Of a stretch of DNA of 64,000 bases, positions 48,308-59,405 are shown one piece after another (positions within the stretch are counted from its first letter, which is position 1; every line of letters begins with the position of its first letter). This DNA comes from Enterobacter ludwigii (GTDB lineage: Bacteria; Pseudomonadota; Gammaproteobacteria; Enterobacterales; Enterobacteriaceae), in assembly GCA_900068845.1 (NCBI GenBank), contig CEFQ01000003.1, forward strand, positions 186,001 to 250,000, given 5' to 3'. Under the pieces are notes generated by a model. That model had not been told where the DNA came from. It saw nothing but the letters and a program-made list of their open reading frames with translations, and ran no database searches. The position numbers and the translations under genes are program-made.

Positions 48308-49054
48308 ATGGCTAGTCATTTTGTACGTTGGATAGGTAATCCGCCCTTTTCTTCCGAGAACATGCGGGTGCCACAGGAAGTGATTCATAGCGCTCAGCGC
48401 TTCGCTGACAAGCGTCGCGGACGCTTTCTTGCCGCACGCGAGTTGCTGGCTCAGCTGATGCTGCGCGTCTACGGCATTCGCGAACTCCCCGCGCTGATGA
48501 CCACCAGCAGCGGACGTCCCTGTTTTGCCGATGCCAACCTGCCCGATTTCAGCATTTCTTACGCTGGAAATACTATCGGTGTGCTGCTGGCCGAAGAAGG
48601 CGGTCGCGCCGGGCTGGATATGGAAATTGTCCGCGCGCACAGTCGTCAAACGCAGGACATGTTAACGCAGGATCTCTCCTCCGGCGAAAAAGCCTGGATC
48701 AACGCGCAGCAGGATTTCATGGAAGCGCTGACGCAAATCTGGACGCTACGCCAAAGCATTCTCAAGCTCACCGGTGAAACCAATAGCGGTATTGATTCAC
48801 TGCGTTTGCATCCTGCGGCCGGACGGCTGCGCTCCACCGTATTTCCTGATATTCAGGCGGTGTGTGATGCCGAACCCACGCTGGTGTGGTCGTGCGCGCT
48901 GTCGCCCGGCACCGAACGCTTACACTTGTGGGAGATTGATGGCGCGCAGCAATGGCAAGCGCTGCGCGATGTCGAGATTAGCAAACCCAATATTGGCCCG
49001 CGCACCCTGCGCCTGACCAGCCTGGTCGCACCGCAAGAGATGGGACATCTGTAA
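48308..49054 (+). CDS. 4'-phosphopantetheinyl transferase superfamily protein
   Basis: 248 residues. The fold is that of Sfp/AcpT-type enzymes, which attach phosphopantetheine to carrier proteins. Visible blocks are GRPCFADANLPDFSISYAGN, the Mg-binding GLDMEIVR, and WTLRQSILKLTG. In most members the last block reads W(T/S)xKExxxK; here KE is replaced by RQ, so the usual Mg-binding Glu is missing. It may still act on a specific carrier or be degenerate. No polyketide or peptide synthetase gene is in the window. A bidirectional terminator follows at once. Confidence 0.75.
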   Translation: MASHFVRWIGNPPFSSENMRVPQEVIHSAQRFADKRRGRFLAARELLAQLMLRVYGIRELPALMTTSSGRPCFADANLPDFSISYAGNTIGVLLAEEGGRAGLDMEIVRAHSRQTQDMLTQDLSSGEKAWINAQQDFMEALTQIWTLRQSILKLTGETNSGIDSLRLHPAAGRLRSTVFPDIQAVCDAEPTLVWSCALSPGTERLHLWEIDGAQQWQALRDVEISKPNIGPRTLRLTSLVAPQEMGHL

Positions 49055-49078
49055 AAAAGGCCGCTGAAGCGGCCTTTT
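49055..49078. terminator. Bidirectional terminator after the transferase gene and adeP
   Basis: AAGGCCGCT and AGCGGCCTT pair around GA, flanked by A-run and T-run. It ends both converging genes. Confidence 0.93.
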
Positions 49079-49081
49079 CGT

Positions 49082-50395
49082 TTAGTGAGCGTCGATAAAG
49101 ACGATTTTTAGCACGAACAACAGTGCAACCACCACCACACACGGGCTGATTTCACGCCAGCGGCCGGTTCCCAACTTCATCACGCAGTAAGAGATAAAGC
49201 CCAGCGCGATACCTTCGGTGATCGAGAAGCTGAAGGGCATCATTGCCGCAGTAACGAATGCCGGCACCGCTTCGGTGAGATCATCCCACTGCACGCGTGA
49301 CAGCGACGCCGTCATCAACACACCAACGTAAATCAGCGCACCTGCCGCCGCATAAGACGGCACCATCGCCGCCAGCGGTGACAGGAACATCACCAGTAGG
49401 AACAGAATCCCCGTGATCACCGCCATCAAGCCGGTACGACCGCCGATCGCCACGCCAGATGAGCTTTCAATATAGGCCGTCACCGATGAGGTACCGATCA
49501 GCGAACCGGTCACCGAACTGATGCTATCGACGTACAGCGCCTGCTTCATGCGCGGGAAAGTGCCTTTCTCGTCGGTGAGGCCAGCTTTATCAGTCACGCC
49601 AATCAGCGTGCCAGAGGAGTCGAACAGGTTGACCAGCATAAATGAGAAGATCACACCCGCCATACCGATGTTGAACGCGCCTTTAATATCGACCTGCCCC
49701 ACAACGGAAGTGATAGCAGGCGGAGCCGCGAACACGCCGCTGAATTTCACATCGCCAATCATCAGGCCGAGCGCGGTTGTTACCACAATCGATACCAGCA
49801 CCGCCGCATGGATGTTGCGCGAAGCCAGAATCGCGATGATGAAGAAACCGAGCGCTCCGAGTAGCACGCTGTGCGAGGTTAGATTGCCAACGGCAACAAT
49901 CGTGTCAGCGTTCGGCACAATGATCCCGGCATTTTTCAGCCCCATCATGGCGATAAACAGGCCGATACCGGCGGTGATGCCAACGCGCAGGCTCAGCGGA
50001 ATATTGGCAATCATCCAGTAGCGCACGCGCAGCAGGGTGAGGATCAACAGGCCCAGCGCGCCCCAGAAAATCGCGCCCATGCCAATCTGCCACGAATAGC
50101 CCATCGCACCGACCACCACAAAGGCGAAGAAGGCGTTCAGGCCCATCGCTGGCGCCAATGCCACCGGCAAGTTCGCCACCAGCCCCATCAGGATGCTGCC
50201 GAACGCGGCAATCAAGCAGGTAGTGACAAACACTGCCTGCGTATCCATGCCCGCCACACCGAGAATTTGCGGGTTAACAAAAACGATGTACACCATCGTC
50301 AGGAAAGTCGTGCAACCGGCAATCACTTCGGTGCGCACGGTGGTTCCGTGTTCCTGCAGTTTGAAGATACGCTGCAAAAGGCCCTGATTTGTCAT
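49082..50395 (-). CDS. adeP: Adenine permease AdeP (NCS2/AzgA family)
   Basis: 437 residues from the ATG at 50395 (MTNQGLLQRIFKLQEHGTT). About twelve to fourteen helices; hallmarks are RTEVIAGCTTFLTMVYIVFV, APAMGLNAFFAF, LFDSSGTLIGV and GTSSVTAYIESSSGVAIGGR. AdeP imports adenine with protons. The end LLFVLKIVFIDAH is as in E. coli AdeP. It diverges from yieH as in E. coli, and a PurR-like box lies between them. Confidence 0.94.
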   Translation of the reverse strand: MTNQGLLQRIFKLQEHGTTVRTEVIAGCTTFLTMVYIVFVNPQILGVAGMDTQAVFVTTCLIAAFGSILMGLVANLPVALAPAMGLNAFFAFVVVGAMGYSWQIGMGAIFWGALGLLILTLLRVRYWMIANIPLSLRVGITAGIGLFIAMMGLKNAGIIVPNADTIVAVGNLTSHSVLLGALGFFIIAILASRNIHAAVLVSIVVTTALGLMIGDVKFSGVFAAPPAITSVVGQVDIKGAFNIGMAGVIFSFMLVNLFDSSGTLIGVTDKAGLTDEKGTFPRMKQALYVDSISSVTGSLIGTSSVTAYIESSSGVAIGGRTGLMAVITGILFLLVMFLSPLAAMVPSYAAAGALIYVGVLMTASLSRVQWDDLTEAVPAFVTAAMMPFSFSITEGIALGFISYCVMKLGTGRWREISPCVVVVALLFVLKIVFIDAH

Positions 50396-50465
50396 TCCAC
50401 TGTTCCGATGAAAAATTTTATCGCCGCGTATCGTATAGAGTTTAGCGCGGCAAAACACTGATTTT

Positions 50466-50481
50466 TCGCAACCGGTTGCTC
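50466..50481. promoter_or_regulatory. PurR-like box between adeP and yieH
   Basis: TCGCAACCGGTTGCTC keeps the core CGCAAnCGnTTGC of the PurR consensus. Position upstream of a purine permease supports purine-dependent repression. Confidence 0.6.
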
Positions 50482-50547
50482 AGGGTCGCTTTCTGCGCTC
50501 AGTGCGCTAGAGTGTCAGCTTATTGTTTAACAAAAGGATGATGTGCG

Positions 50548-51210
50548 ATGTCGGTTGAATGTATTTTTTTTGATTGCGACGGCACGCTGGTCGACAGCGA
50601 AGTGATCTGTACGCAATCTTACGTCAACACCTTTGCCCGCTACGGTATTGAATGCTCACTACAGCAGATGTTTGAGCAGTATAAAGGGGTCAAGCTTTAC
50701 GACATCATCCGCGATGTTGCGGCAGCACATCAGGTTGAGTTGCCGCTCGAAGAAGTGGAAGCCGCCTATCGCGCCGAAGTGGCGCGATTGTTTGATCTCG
50801 ATTTGCAGCCGATTGCCGGTGCCAAAGCGCTGGTGGAGTGCGTGAAAGTGCCGATGTGCGTGGTTTCAAACGGTACGGTTAAGAAGATGCAACATTCGCT
50901 GGGATTAACCGGCATGCTGCCGTATTTCGAAGAGAAGCTGTACAGCGGTTATGACATTAACCACTGGAAGCCAGATCCAGAGCTGATGTATCACGCCGCC
51001 GAGCAGATGCAGGTGCCGATTGAGAAGTGCATTCTGGTGGATGATTCCGAGGCAGGCGCACGCGCGGGCATCGCGGCCGGGATTCCGGTGTTTTACTACT
51101 GCGCCGATGCGCACAATCCTGAGTTAGATCATCCGCTGGTGACGCGCTTTGACGATATGGCGCAATTGCCGGATCTGTGGCGTGCGCGCGGCTGGGATTT
51201 GGTGGGATAG
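50548..51210 (+). CDS. yieH: HAD phosphatase YieH (6-phosphogluconate phosphatase)
   Basis: 220 residues. HAD motifs: FFDCDGTLVDSE with nucleophile Asp9, VVSNGT, the Lys in HWKPDPELMY, and LVDDSEAGARAGIAAG. E. coli YieH acts on 6-phosphogluconate. It diverges from adeP as in E. coli. The stop codon is directly followed by the 137-bp palindromic element at 51211, suggesting insertion of that element right behind the gene. Confidence 0.93.
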   Translation: MSVECIFFDCDGTLVDSEVICTQSYVNTFARYGIECSLQQMFEQYKGVKLYDIIRDVAAAHQVELPLEEVEAAYRAEVARLFDLDLQPIAGAKALVECVKVPMCVVSNGTVKKMQHSLGLTGMLPYFEEKLYSGYDINHWKPDPELMYHAAEQMQVPIEKCILVDDSEAGARAGIAAGIPVFYYCADAHNPELDHPLVTRFDDMAQLPDLWRARGWDLVG

Positions 51211-51347
51211 TGCTGGCTGTCCCCCACCTCAGTCCTCCCCCACGAGTGGGGGAGCAAGATGCTGCCATATGTTGGTTGTGAATTCGCATGTAGCAGCATC
51301 TCCTTCCCCCACTTGTGGGGGAAGGCCGGGATGGGGGACAGCCAGCA
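51211..51347. repeat. 137-bp two-arm palindromic element with terminal inverted repeats
   Basis: Outer ends are TGCTGGCTGTCCCCCA and its exact complement TGGGGGACAGCCAGCA. Each arm of about 56 bases carries an inner hairpin (TCCCCCACGAGTGGGGGA on the left, TCCCCCACTTGTGGGGGA on the right) and runs to GATGCTGC/GCAGCATC. The arms match each other closely around a 25-base centre. No gene lies inside. It looks like a miniature mobile or REP-type mosaic element, sharing its arm unit with the element between dnaN and recF. Confidence 0.85.
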
Positions 51348-51381
51348 CGCACCGAAGAAAGGGCAGCCAGCACAATCCAAA

Positions 51382-52620
51382 TCAGCCAATCGCCCCCAGC
51401 GAATCCTCGTTGCTCTGCTTCTTCGGCAGCAGGAACAGCGTGGCGGCGATATCCAGCAGATAAATCAGTGCCAGCAGCGTAATCGCGGCGGTAAAGGAGA
51501 TGTTGGTCGCCAGCAAACCAATCACCAGCGGACCAAAGCCACCCACGCCGCGTCCGAGGTTGAACAACACGTTCTGCGCCGTGGCGCGGGCCTGCGTCGG
51601 GAAGGTGTCAGAAATCAGCGCGCCGTAGCCGCCAATCATGCCGTTCACAAACATCCCCATCAGCGCACCGGTAAACAGCATCACCGTGGGATCGCGCAGC
51701 TGCGCATACACCACCACCATCACCACCGCGCCGAACTGGTACAGCAGGAAGATTTTCCAGCGTGCGAAGCGATCGGCCAGCACGCCAAACAGCCAGATAC
51801 CGAATGTCATGCCGACGACCGTTACCGCTGTCCACACGCCAGATTTTGTCAGGCTGAAGCCAAAGTTGGATGACAGATAGCTCGGCATCCAGATCATCAG
51901 CCCGTAATAACCAAAGTTTTGCACTGAGCAAAGGATGAATATCCCTAGACTGGCTTTGCTGGTCGCGCGATCGGCGAACAGAAATTTACTACGCGCAGCG
52001 AAAGAGAGCTGCGGCGTTTTCTCAACGTGGCGGGTAAAGCCTTCCGGCTCGCCCATGCTGCGACGAATCACAAATGACACCAGCGCCGGTAACAAACCAA
52101 CGAGAAACATCCCGCGCCAGCCAATCACGCTCAGCAGCGGCGGCGTAATAAAGGCCGCCAGCAGCACACCAAGCTGCCAGCCAATGCCCACCCACGCTGA
52201 GGCGCGGTTGCGCTTCTCTTTCGGCCAGGCTTCAGCGATCAGCGCCATGCCGATGCCGAACTCACCGCCTAATCCCACGCCCGCCAGTGTGCGATACGCC
52301 AGCAGATCCCAATAACCTTGCGCCACTGCACACAGCCCGGTGAAAACCGAGAACACTAAAATAGTGACGGTAAGAATGCGAATGCGGCCATAGCGATCGC
52401 TGAGATGACCAAACACGATGCCGCCGATCACTGCGCCGATCAGCGTCCAGGTGACCAGGGAACCGGCCTGAGAAGGATCGAGCGCCAGCGAAACGCTGAT
52501 CGCTGGCAGCATAAAGCCGAGAATCAGCAGATCAAATCCGTCCATCGCGTAGCCGCTGATGGCAGCCAGCATCGCTTTTGCCGGTGTAATGGCTTGTTTT
52601 TTAGGGAGTGGGGAGGACAT
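51382..52620 (-). CDS. MFS transporter, aromatic-acid/sugar-acid symporter type
   Basis: 412 residues with about twelve helices. Start AMLAAISGYAMDGFDLLILG carries the GxxxDGFD motif of the AAHS (aromatic acid:proton symporter) group, and GHLSDRYGRIRIL is the loop 2-3 motif of MFS. A second set, GVLADRFARWKIF, lies in the middle. The substrate is unknown: a carboxylate is likely from the family. It stands alone between the repeat at 51211 and phoU and is not part of the E. coli order. Confidence 0.85.
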   Translation of the reverse strand: MSSPLPKKQAITPAKAMLAAISGYAMDGFDLLILGFMLPAISVSLALDPSQAGSLVTWTLIGAVIGGIVFGHLSDRYGRIRILTVTILVFSVFTGLCAVAQGYWDLLAYRTLAGVGLGGEFGIGMALIAEAWPKEKRNRASAWVGIGWQLGVLLAAFITPPLLSVIGWRGMFLVGLLPALVSFVIRRSMGEPEGFTRHVEKTPQLSFAARSKFLFADRATSKASLGIFILCSVQNFGYYGLMIWMPSYLSSNFGFSLTKSGVWTAVTVVGMTFGIWLFGVLADRFARWKIFLLYQFGAVVMVVVYAQLRDPTVMLFTGALMGMFVNGMIGGYGALISDTFPTQARATAQNVLFNLGRGVGGFGPLVIGLLATNISFTAAITLLALIYLLDIAATLFLLPKKQSNEDSLGAIG

Positions 52621-52739
52621 GCAGCAGCACCTTGCAGAAAAAAGTGCGCCAAGTATAAAGAGAGGGAATCGCCGAGAACAGACAGAATTTAAGCAGGCAG
52701 CCCGTTAACCACAGTGGCAACGGGCCGCTAAAGCGTCAA

Positions 52740-53474
52740 TCAAGAGGGTTTATTGCTGCCGTCATCGCCCGATAGCAGTTCATCCAGCTTGTCGCCGCCC
52801 ACATGGCGGAAATCCTGACCTTTGACGAAATAGAAGATAATTTCGCAGATGTTCTGGCAGCGATCGCCGATACGCTCAATGGCGCGTGCGCAGAACAGCG
52901 CAGTCAACACGCTTGGGATAGTGCGCGGATCTTCCATCATGTACGTCATCAGCTGACGCACGATGCCTTCGTACTCTTTATCCACCTTCTTATCTTCGCG
53001 ATAGATTTTGATGGCTTCGTTCAGATCCATGCGCGCAAACGCATCCAGCACATCATGCAGCATCTGCACGGTATGATGCCCAAGCGCTTCGAGGCTCACC
53101 AGCAGCGGCAGGTGCTGCTGGCTGAACTTCTCCAGCGCGGTGCGGCTGATTTTCTCTGCCACGTCACCAATGCGTTCCAGCTCAGAAATGGTCTTGATGA
53201 TCGCCATCACCAGACGCAAATCGCTGGCGGTGGGTTGGCGCTTAGCGATGATGCGCACGCAGGCTTCATCAATCTCCACTTCCATCATGTTGACCTTCTG
53301 GTCGCCGTCAATGACGTGACGTGCCAGCTCGCCATCCTGATTGTGCATCGCGGTGATGGCATCCATGAGCTGCTTCTCAACCATGCCGCCCATGATCATC
53401 ACTTGCGTGCGAATGTGCTCCAGCTCCGCATTGAACTGACCGGAGATGTGTTTGTTCAGATTTAAATTATCCAT
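52740..53474 (-). CDS. phoU: Phosphate signalling regulator PhoU
   Basis: 244 residues, two three-helix PhoU repeats (residues 15-110 and 120-215) with metal-binding acidic blocks in [14 protein letters not shown] and [14 protein letters not shown]. It restrains PhoR signalling through the Pst transporter when phosphate is plentiful. It is the last gene of pstSCAB-phoU, 14 bases after pstB. A weak hairpin (GCCCGTT/AACGGGC, 52700-52725) follows and may end the operon. Confidence 0.97.
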   Translation of the reverse strand: MDNLNLNKHISGQFNAELEHIRTQVMIMGGMVEKQLMDAITAMHNQDGELARHVIDGDQKVNMMEVEIDEACVRIIAKRQPTASDLRLVMAIIKTISELERIGDVAEKISRTALEKFSQQHLPLLVSLEALGHHTVQMLHDVLDAFARMDLNEAIKIYREDKKVDKEYEGIVRQLMTYMMEDPRTIPSVLTALFCARAIERIGDRCQNICEIIFYFVKGQDFRHVGGDKLDELLSGDDGSNKPS

Positions 53475-53488
53475 GTGCGTCTCCTGAA

Positions 53489-54271
<783 letters not shown>

Positions 54272-54305
54272 TCATATGCAGCGCCGCCGAAGCCGCGCCG
54301 GGAAA

Positions 54306-55193
54306 TTAGTGTTTGCCCTTGGCGAAAATCACACGCGCCACAATGTTCAGCAGCAGCACGCACACTGTAATAATCAGCACACCCGCCCACGCCAGGCTTT
54401 GCCACTCGGCAAATGGGCTCATGGCGAATTTAAAAATGGTGACCGGCAGGTTAGCAATCGGCTGCATCATGTCGGTGCTCCAGAACTGGTTCGACAGCGC
54501 AGTAAACAGCAGCGGTGCGGTTTCACCGGCGATACGCGCCACGGCCAATAGCACACCGGTGATGATGCCGGAAACCGAGGCTTTCAGCGTAATCGCTGAA
54601 ATCATCTTCCACTTCGGCGTACCCAGCGCATAAGCCGCTTCACGCATGCTATCTGGCACCAGACGCAGCATGTTTTCGGAGGTGCGAATCACAATCGGAA
54701 TTTGCAGCAGCGCCAGCGCAACCACACCGGCCCAACCAGAGAAGTGCTGCATCTGCGACACCACAATGGTGTAGACGAACAGGCCGACCACAATCGACGG
54801 GGCAGACAACAGAATGTCGTTGATGAAGCGAATCACTTCTGCCAGCCAGTGTTTACGGCCATATTCCGCCAGATAAATCCCGGCCATGATGCCGAGCGGC
54901 GTTCCGATGATCGTTGACCAGAAAATCAGTAAACCGCTGCCGACCAGGGCATTAGCTAAACCGCCGCCAGCCGTATTGGGCGGCGGGGTCGATTCGGTAA
55001 ACAGTGACCAGCTCAACCCATCAACACCGCGCGTGACGGTGGTGAATAAAATCCACACCAGCCAGAACAAGCCGAAGGCCATGGTCATCAGCGACAGCGT
55101 CAGGGCAATTTTGTTTTTGGTACTGCGCCACGCCTGCATTTTGCGGCGCGAGGCTTCCAGCTCAGCGCGAGCCTGCACTTCAATAACGGTCAT
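54306..55193 (-). CDS. pstA: Phosphate ABC transporter permease PstA
   Basis: 295 residues with six helices. Its coupling loop [20 protein letters not shown] is the EAA motif of ABC permeases. The start overlaps the pstC stop by four bases. It forms the membrane pore with PstC. Firm. Confidence 0.97.
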   Translation of the reverse strand: MTVIEVQARAELEASRRKMQAWRSTKNKIALTLSLMTMAFGLFWLVWILFTTVTRGVDGLSWSLFTESTPPPNTAGGGLANALVGSGLLIFWSTIIGTPLGIMAGIYLAEYGRKHWLAEVIRFINDILLSAPSIVVGLFVYTIVVSQMQHFSGWAGVVALALLQIPIVIRTSENMLRLVPDSMREAAYALGTPKWKMISAITLKASVSGIITGVLLAVARIAGETAPLLFTALSNQFWSTDMMQPIANLPVTIFKFAMSPFAEWQSLAWAGVLIITVCVLLLNIVARVIFAKGKH

Positions 55194-56152
55194 GAACGGG
55201 CTCCTTCACTCTTCGCCAGTCGCAGGATCATCAGTTTGGAGATCGCCAGCACGATAAAGGTAATCACGAACAGAATCAGGCCCAACTCCATCAGCGCGGC
55301 GACGTGGACACCGGATTCTGCCTCGGCGAATTCGTTGGCCAGCGCGGAGGTAATGCTGTTACCGGGCATAAACAGCGAGGCGCTATCCAGCTGGTAGGTG
55401 TTACCGATGATAAAGGTCACCGCCATGGTTTCACCCAACGCGCGCCCCAGACCGAGCATGACGCCGCCGATCACACCGTTTTTGGTGAAGGGCAGCACGA
55501 TGCGCCAGATCACTTCCCACGTGGTACAGCCGATACCGTAAGCCGACTCTTTCATCATTACCGGCGTTTGTTCAAACACGTCACGCATTACCGAGGCGAT
55601 GTAAGGAATGATCATGATGGCGAGAATCACGCCCGCCGCAAGAATACCGATACCAAAAGCCGGGCCAGAGAACAGCGTGCCGACAATCGGGATATTCGAC
55701 ATCACATTGCCAACCGGCGTCTGGAAATATTCGGCGAACAGCGGGGCGAAAACAAACAGGCCCCACATGCCGTAAACGATGCTGGGAATCGCTGCCAGCA
55801 ATTCAATGGCGGTGCCCAGCGGGCGACGCAGCCAGCCTGGCGCCAGTTCAGTCAGGAACAGCGCAATGCCGAAGCTCACCGGCACGGCAATGATCAAGGC
55901 GATAATCGAGGTGACGAGGGTGCCGTAAATCGGTACCAGCGCACCAAATTGTTCGTTTGGCGCATCCCAGGTTTTGTTCCACAGGAAAGAGAAACCAAAT
56001 TTCTGGATGCTTGGCCAGGAGGAGAAAATCAGGGAGACGATAATGCCGCCCATCAACAGCAACACAATAAGCGCAGACAGTTTGACCAGTGCGCCGAAAA
56101 TCATGTCGCCTTGTTTACCGGGGGCTTTGAACGTCGGCTTAGTGGCAGCCAT
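55190..56152 (-). CDS. pstC: Phosphate ABC transporter permease PstC
   Basis: 320 residues with six helices and the EAA-type loop [20 protein letters not shown]. It pairs with PstA. It starts 74 bases after the pstS stop, the usual gap where the abundant binding protein message can be separated from the permease part. Firm. Confidence 0.97.
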   Translation of the reverse strand: MAATKPTFKAPGKQGDMIFGALVKLSALIVLLLMGGIIVSLIFSSWPSIQKFGFSFLWNKTWDAPNEQFGALVPIYGTLVTSIIALIIAVPVSFGIALFLTELAPGWLRRPLGTAIELLAAIPSIVYGMWGLFVFAPLFAEYFQTPVGNVMSNIPIVGTLFSGPAFGIGILAAGVILAIMIIPYIASVMRDVFEQTPVMMKESAYGIGCTTWEVIWRIVLPFTKNGVIGGVMLGLGRALGETMAVTFIIGNTYQLDSASLFMPGNSITSALANEFAEAESGVHVAALMELGLILFVITFIVLAISKLMILRLAKSEGARS

Positions 56153-56226
56153 AGAATTCTCTGTTCTCAGGAGGATATCAGGGCGGCATTCATGACGCCG
56201 CCCATTGGAGTAGCCGGATAGGTCAG

Positions 56227-57270
56227 TTACTGGTACAGCGCTTTGCCGGCGCTATCTTTAATGTTGGCTTTCCACGCTGCACGAATCTGGTTTGCTACGC
56301 TTTCAGGCAGCGCGGCATAATCCAGGTCAGTGGCGGTTTTGCTGCCACCTTTGTAAGCCCAGTCGAAGAACTTCAGCACTTCGCTACCTTTCTCCGCATT
56401 CGCCTGATCTTTGTAAATCAGGATGAAGGTAGTTGAGGTGATCGGCCATGCATCGTTGCCTTTCTGGAAGGTCAGATCCTGAGCGAAGGTTTTGCTCCAG
56501 TCTGCGCCTTTCGCTGCATTAGCAAAGCTCTCTTCGCTTGGTGCTACCGCTTTACCGTCGGCATCAACCAGTTTGGTGTAGGTCAGGTTGTTCTGCTTAG
56601 CGTAAGCATATTCCACGTAGCCAATTGAACCCGGCAGACGCTGCACGAAGGCGGCCACACCGTCGTTACCTTTACCGCCGAGGCCGGTTGGCCAGTTAAC
56701 GGTGTTACCTTTACCGATTTTGCTGTTCCACTCTTCGTTCACTTTCGCCAGGTAGCTGGTGAAGACGAATGACGTACCGGAACCGTCAGCGCGGCGAACC
56801 ACGTTGATGTTGGAATCGGGCAGTTTCACGCCTGGGTTCAGTTTAGTGATCGCCGGGTCGTTCCACTTTTTGATGGTGCCGAGGTAGATATCACCCACGG
56901 TTTTACCGTCGAGGGTTAATTCACCTGATTTCACACCTGGGATGTTAACCGCCAGCACCACACCACCGATGACGGTAGGGAACTGGAACAGGCCGTTTTT
57001 CTGCAGATCTTCTTCTTTCATTGGCGCATCAGACGCACCGAAATCAACGGTTTTAGCAATGATTTGCTTCACGCCGCCTGAAGAACCAATTCCCTGATAG
57101 TTAACTTTGCTACCGGTGGCTTGCTGGTACTCGGCTGCCCACTTGGCATAAACCGGCGCCGGGAATGTCCCGCCTGCGCCAGTCAGATCGGTTGCTGCAA
57201 AAGCAGATACCGCGCTTACGGCGAAGGTGGCGGCGAGGATTCGGGCTACGGTGCTACGCATCAGTGTCAT
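56227..57270 (-). CDS. pstS: Periplasmic phosphate-binding protein PstS
   Basis: 347 residues. Signal peptide of about 25 residues ([20 protein letters not shown]). The phosphate-binding blocks [35 protein letters not shown] and [10 protein letters not shown] match E. coli PstS. It opens the pst operon and is preceded by two Pho boxes. Firm. Confidence 0.98.
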   Translation of the reverse strand: MTLMRSTVARILAATFAVSAVSAFAATDLTGAGGTFPAPVYAKWAAEYQQATGSKVNYQGIGSSGGVKQIIAKTVDFGASDAPMKEEDLQKNGLFQFPTVIGGVVLAVNIPGVKSGELTLDGKTVGDIYLGTIKKWNDPAITKLNPGVKLPDSNINVVRRADGSGTSFVFTSYLAKVNEEWNSKIGKGNTVNWPTGLGGKGNDGVAAFVQRLPGSIGYVEYAYAKQNNLTYTKLVDADGKAVAPSEESFANAAKGADWSKTFAQDLTFQKGNDAWPITSTTFILIYKDQANAEKGSEVLKFFDWAYKGGSKTATDLDYAALPESVANQIRAAWKANIKDSAGKALYQ

Positions 57271-57348
57271 GTTCCCTCCAGGGGATTCAAAAAAATCAGG
57301 CTCAATGCCTTTTTAGTAGGAGTTAGTGATTGCTGCTGGAGGCAAAAT

Positions 57349-57399
57349 AGGACAGTTTGATGACAGTGAAATGTACGAAATATGACAGTTATATGACAG
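57349..57399 (-). promoter_or_regulatory. Two Pho boxes upstream of pstS
   Basis: On the minus strand CTGTCATATAACTGTCAT (57399-57382) and CTGTCATCAAACTGTCCT (57366-57349) match the PhoB consensus of two CTGTCAT repeats 11 bases apart. A TATTTT -10 overlaps the proximal edge. PhoB would activate the operon when phosphate is low. Confidence 0.92.
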
Positions 57400-57414
57400 C
57401 GTGCAGAAATGAAG

Positions 57415-57432
57415 CGGGCCCATTGCGGGCCC
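57415..57432 (-). terminator. Hairpin after glmS
   Basis: GGGCCC repeated around GCAAT (minus strand) forms a short GC-rich stem followed by a poor T-run. Probably the end of glmUS, or an attenuator before pst. Confidence 0.6.
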
Positions 57433-57446
57433 ACTCTTGTGACTGA

Positions 57447-59276
57447 TTATTCAACGGTAACTGATTTCGCCAGGTTACGCGGTTGGTCAACGTCAGTGCC
57501 TTTGATCAACGCCACGTGATACGAAAGCAGCTGCAGCGGCACCGTATAGAAGATCGGTGCAATCACCTCTTCTACGTGCGGCAGAGAGATGATTTTCATG
57601 CCATCGCTGTCGCTGAAACCGGCATCCTGATCGGCAAACACGTACAGCAAACCGCCGCGCGCGCGCACCTCTTCAATATTGGATTTCAGCTTCTCGAGCA
57701 GTTCATTGTTTGGCGCGACTACAATCACTGGCATATCGGCATCGATCAGCGCCAGCGGGCCGTGCTTCAGCTCGCCCGCCGCATAGGCTTCTGCGTGGAT
57801 ATAGGAAATCTCTTTCAGCTTCAGCGCGCCTTCCATAGCGATCGGATACTGATCGCCACGGCCAAGGAACAGCGCGTGATGTTTATCCGAGAAACCTTCC
57901 GCCAGATTTTCGATCACTTTATCCTGCGCCAGCATCTGCTCGATGCGGCTTGGCAGCGCCTGCAATCCGTGCACAATTTCGTGCTCGGTTTCGGCTTTCA
58001 TGCCGTGCAGACGACCGAGTTTCGCCACCAGCATCAGTAATACCGCGAGCTGCGTGGTGAAGGCTTTGGTTGAAGCAACGCCAATTTCAGTGCCGGCTTT
58101 GGTCATCAGCGCCAAATCAGACTCACGCACCAGCGATGAACCGGCCACGTTACAGATCGCCAGCGAACCGAGATAACCCAGTTCTTTCGACAGACGCAGC
58201 GCCGCCAACGTATCGGCGGTTTCCCCGGATTGTGACAGCGTGATCAGCAGGCTATTTTTACGCACCGCTGATTTGCGATAGCGAAATTCAGAGGCGATTT
58301 CCACATCACAGGGAATGTTGGCCAGCGATTCGAACCAGTAACGCGATACCATGCCGGAGTTGTATGACGTGCCGCAGGCGATGATCTGAATATGCTCGAC
58401 CTGACTCAGCAGCTTTTCAGCATCCGGACCCAGCTCGCTGAGATCGACTTCGCCGTGATTAAAACGACCGGTTAAGGTGTTTTTAATCGCGTTTGGCTGC
58501 TCATAAATCTCTTTCTGCATGTAGTGACGATAAATGCCTTTATCACCGGCATCGTACTGTGCGGTCGATTCGATTTCGGCGCGCTTAGCCGTTTTACCGT
58601 CACGATCGATAATGGTGACTTCGCGGCGGGTGATTTCGGCAATATCACCCTCTTCCAGATAGATGAAGCGACGCGTCACCGGCAGCAAGGCCAGCTGATC
58701 GGAAGCAATAAAGTTTTCACCCACGCCACGGCCAATCACCAGCGGGCTGCCGGAACGGGCTGCCACCAGCAGTGAAGGATCGCGGCTGTCCATGATCACC
58801 ATGCCATACGCACCGCGCAGCTGCGGGATGACGCGCAACACCACTTCACGCAGCGTGCCGCCCTGCTTCTGCTCCCAATGCACCAGATGCGCCACCACTT
58901 CGGTGTCGGTTTCTGAGGCAAAGCGGTAGCCGCGCTCAAGCAACTGCGCGCGCAGCGGCTCATGGTTCTCGATAATGCCGTTGTGCACAATGATAATGTG
59001 CTCAGAAATATGCGGATGCGCATTGGCCTCTGACGGCTCACCGTGTGTCGCCCAACGCGTGTGAGCGATGCCCGTGCCGCCAATCAGCGGCTGTTGTTCT
59101 GCTGCTTCCGCCAGGTTTTGCACTTTGCCCAGACGACGCAGGCGCGTCATGTGGCCTTGACGATCAACCACCGCCAGACCGGCGGAGTCATAACCGCGAT
59201 ATTCAAGACGACGCAAACCTTCCAGCAGAATTTCTGCGATATCACGCTGCGCTACTGCACCAACAATTCCACACAT
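57447..59276 (-). CDS. glmS: Glucosamine-6-phosphate synthase
   Basis: 609 residues, the E. coli length. It makes glucosamine 6-phosphate from fructose 6-phosphate and glutamine, the entry into cell-wall amino sugars. MCGIVGAV with catalytic Cys2 begins the class II amidotransferase domain (1-240); two SIS domains follow ([14 protein letters not shown] and [19 protein letters not shown]), ending [13 protein letters not shown]. It is downstream of glmU with a 129-base gap. In E. coli glmS translation is controlled by the GlmZ small RNA; the leader here is long enough for that. Confidence 0.98.
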   Translation of the reverse strand: MCGIVGAVAQRDIAEILLEGLRRLEYRGYDSAGLAVVDRQGHMTRLRRLGKVQNLAEAAEQQPLIGGTGIAHTRWATHGEPSEANAHPHISEHIIIVHNGIIENHEPLRAQLLERGYRFASETDTEVVAHLVHWEQKQGGTLREVVLRVIPQLRGAYGMVIMDSRDPSLLVAARSGSPLVIGRGVGENFIASDQLALLPVTRRFIYLEEGDIAEITRREVTIIDRDGKTAKRAEIESTAQYDAGDKGIYRHYMQKEIYEQPNAIKNTLTGRFNHGEVDLSELGPDAEKLLSQVEHIQIIACGTSYNSGMVSRYWFESLANIPCDVEIASEFRYRKSAVRKNSLLITLSQSGETADTLAALRLSKELGYLGSLAICNVAGSSLVRESDLALMTKAGTEIGVASTKAFTTQLAVLLMLVAKLGRLHGMKAETEHEIVHGLQALPSRIEQMLAQDKVIENLAEGFSDKHHALFLGRGDQYPIAMEGALKLKEISYIHAEAYAAGELKHGPLALIDADMPVIVVAPNNELLEKLKSNIEEVRARGGLLYVFADQDAGFSDSDGMKIISLPHVEEVIAPIFYTVPLQLLSYHVALIKGTDVDQPRNLAKSVTVE

Positions 59277-59378
59277 AGTAATTTCCTGACTTCATGGCTT
59301 TCGGCCATTGCGTTGTCATACGACCTGATTTCCCCGAGCCTTGTAGAGAGTGGGGATATTTTTTATGGCACTGCTAAC

Positions 59379-59398
59379 AGGCCGATCGTTGTCGGCCT
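59379..59398. promoter_or_regulatory. Hairpin in the glmU-glmS gap
   Basis: AGGCCGA and TCGGCCT form a 7-bp stem just after the glmU stop. On the coding strand no T-run follows, so it is more likely a processing or stability element of the glmUS message than a terminator. Confidence 0.5.
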
Positions 59399-59405
59399 TT
59401 AAAAT

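Noticed and set aside
55304..56221. 305-codon open frame on the plus strand opposite pstC
   Set aside because: It is the mirror of the GC-rich pstC gene; its translation is full of His, Gln and Arg and has no family features.
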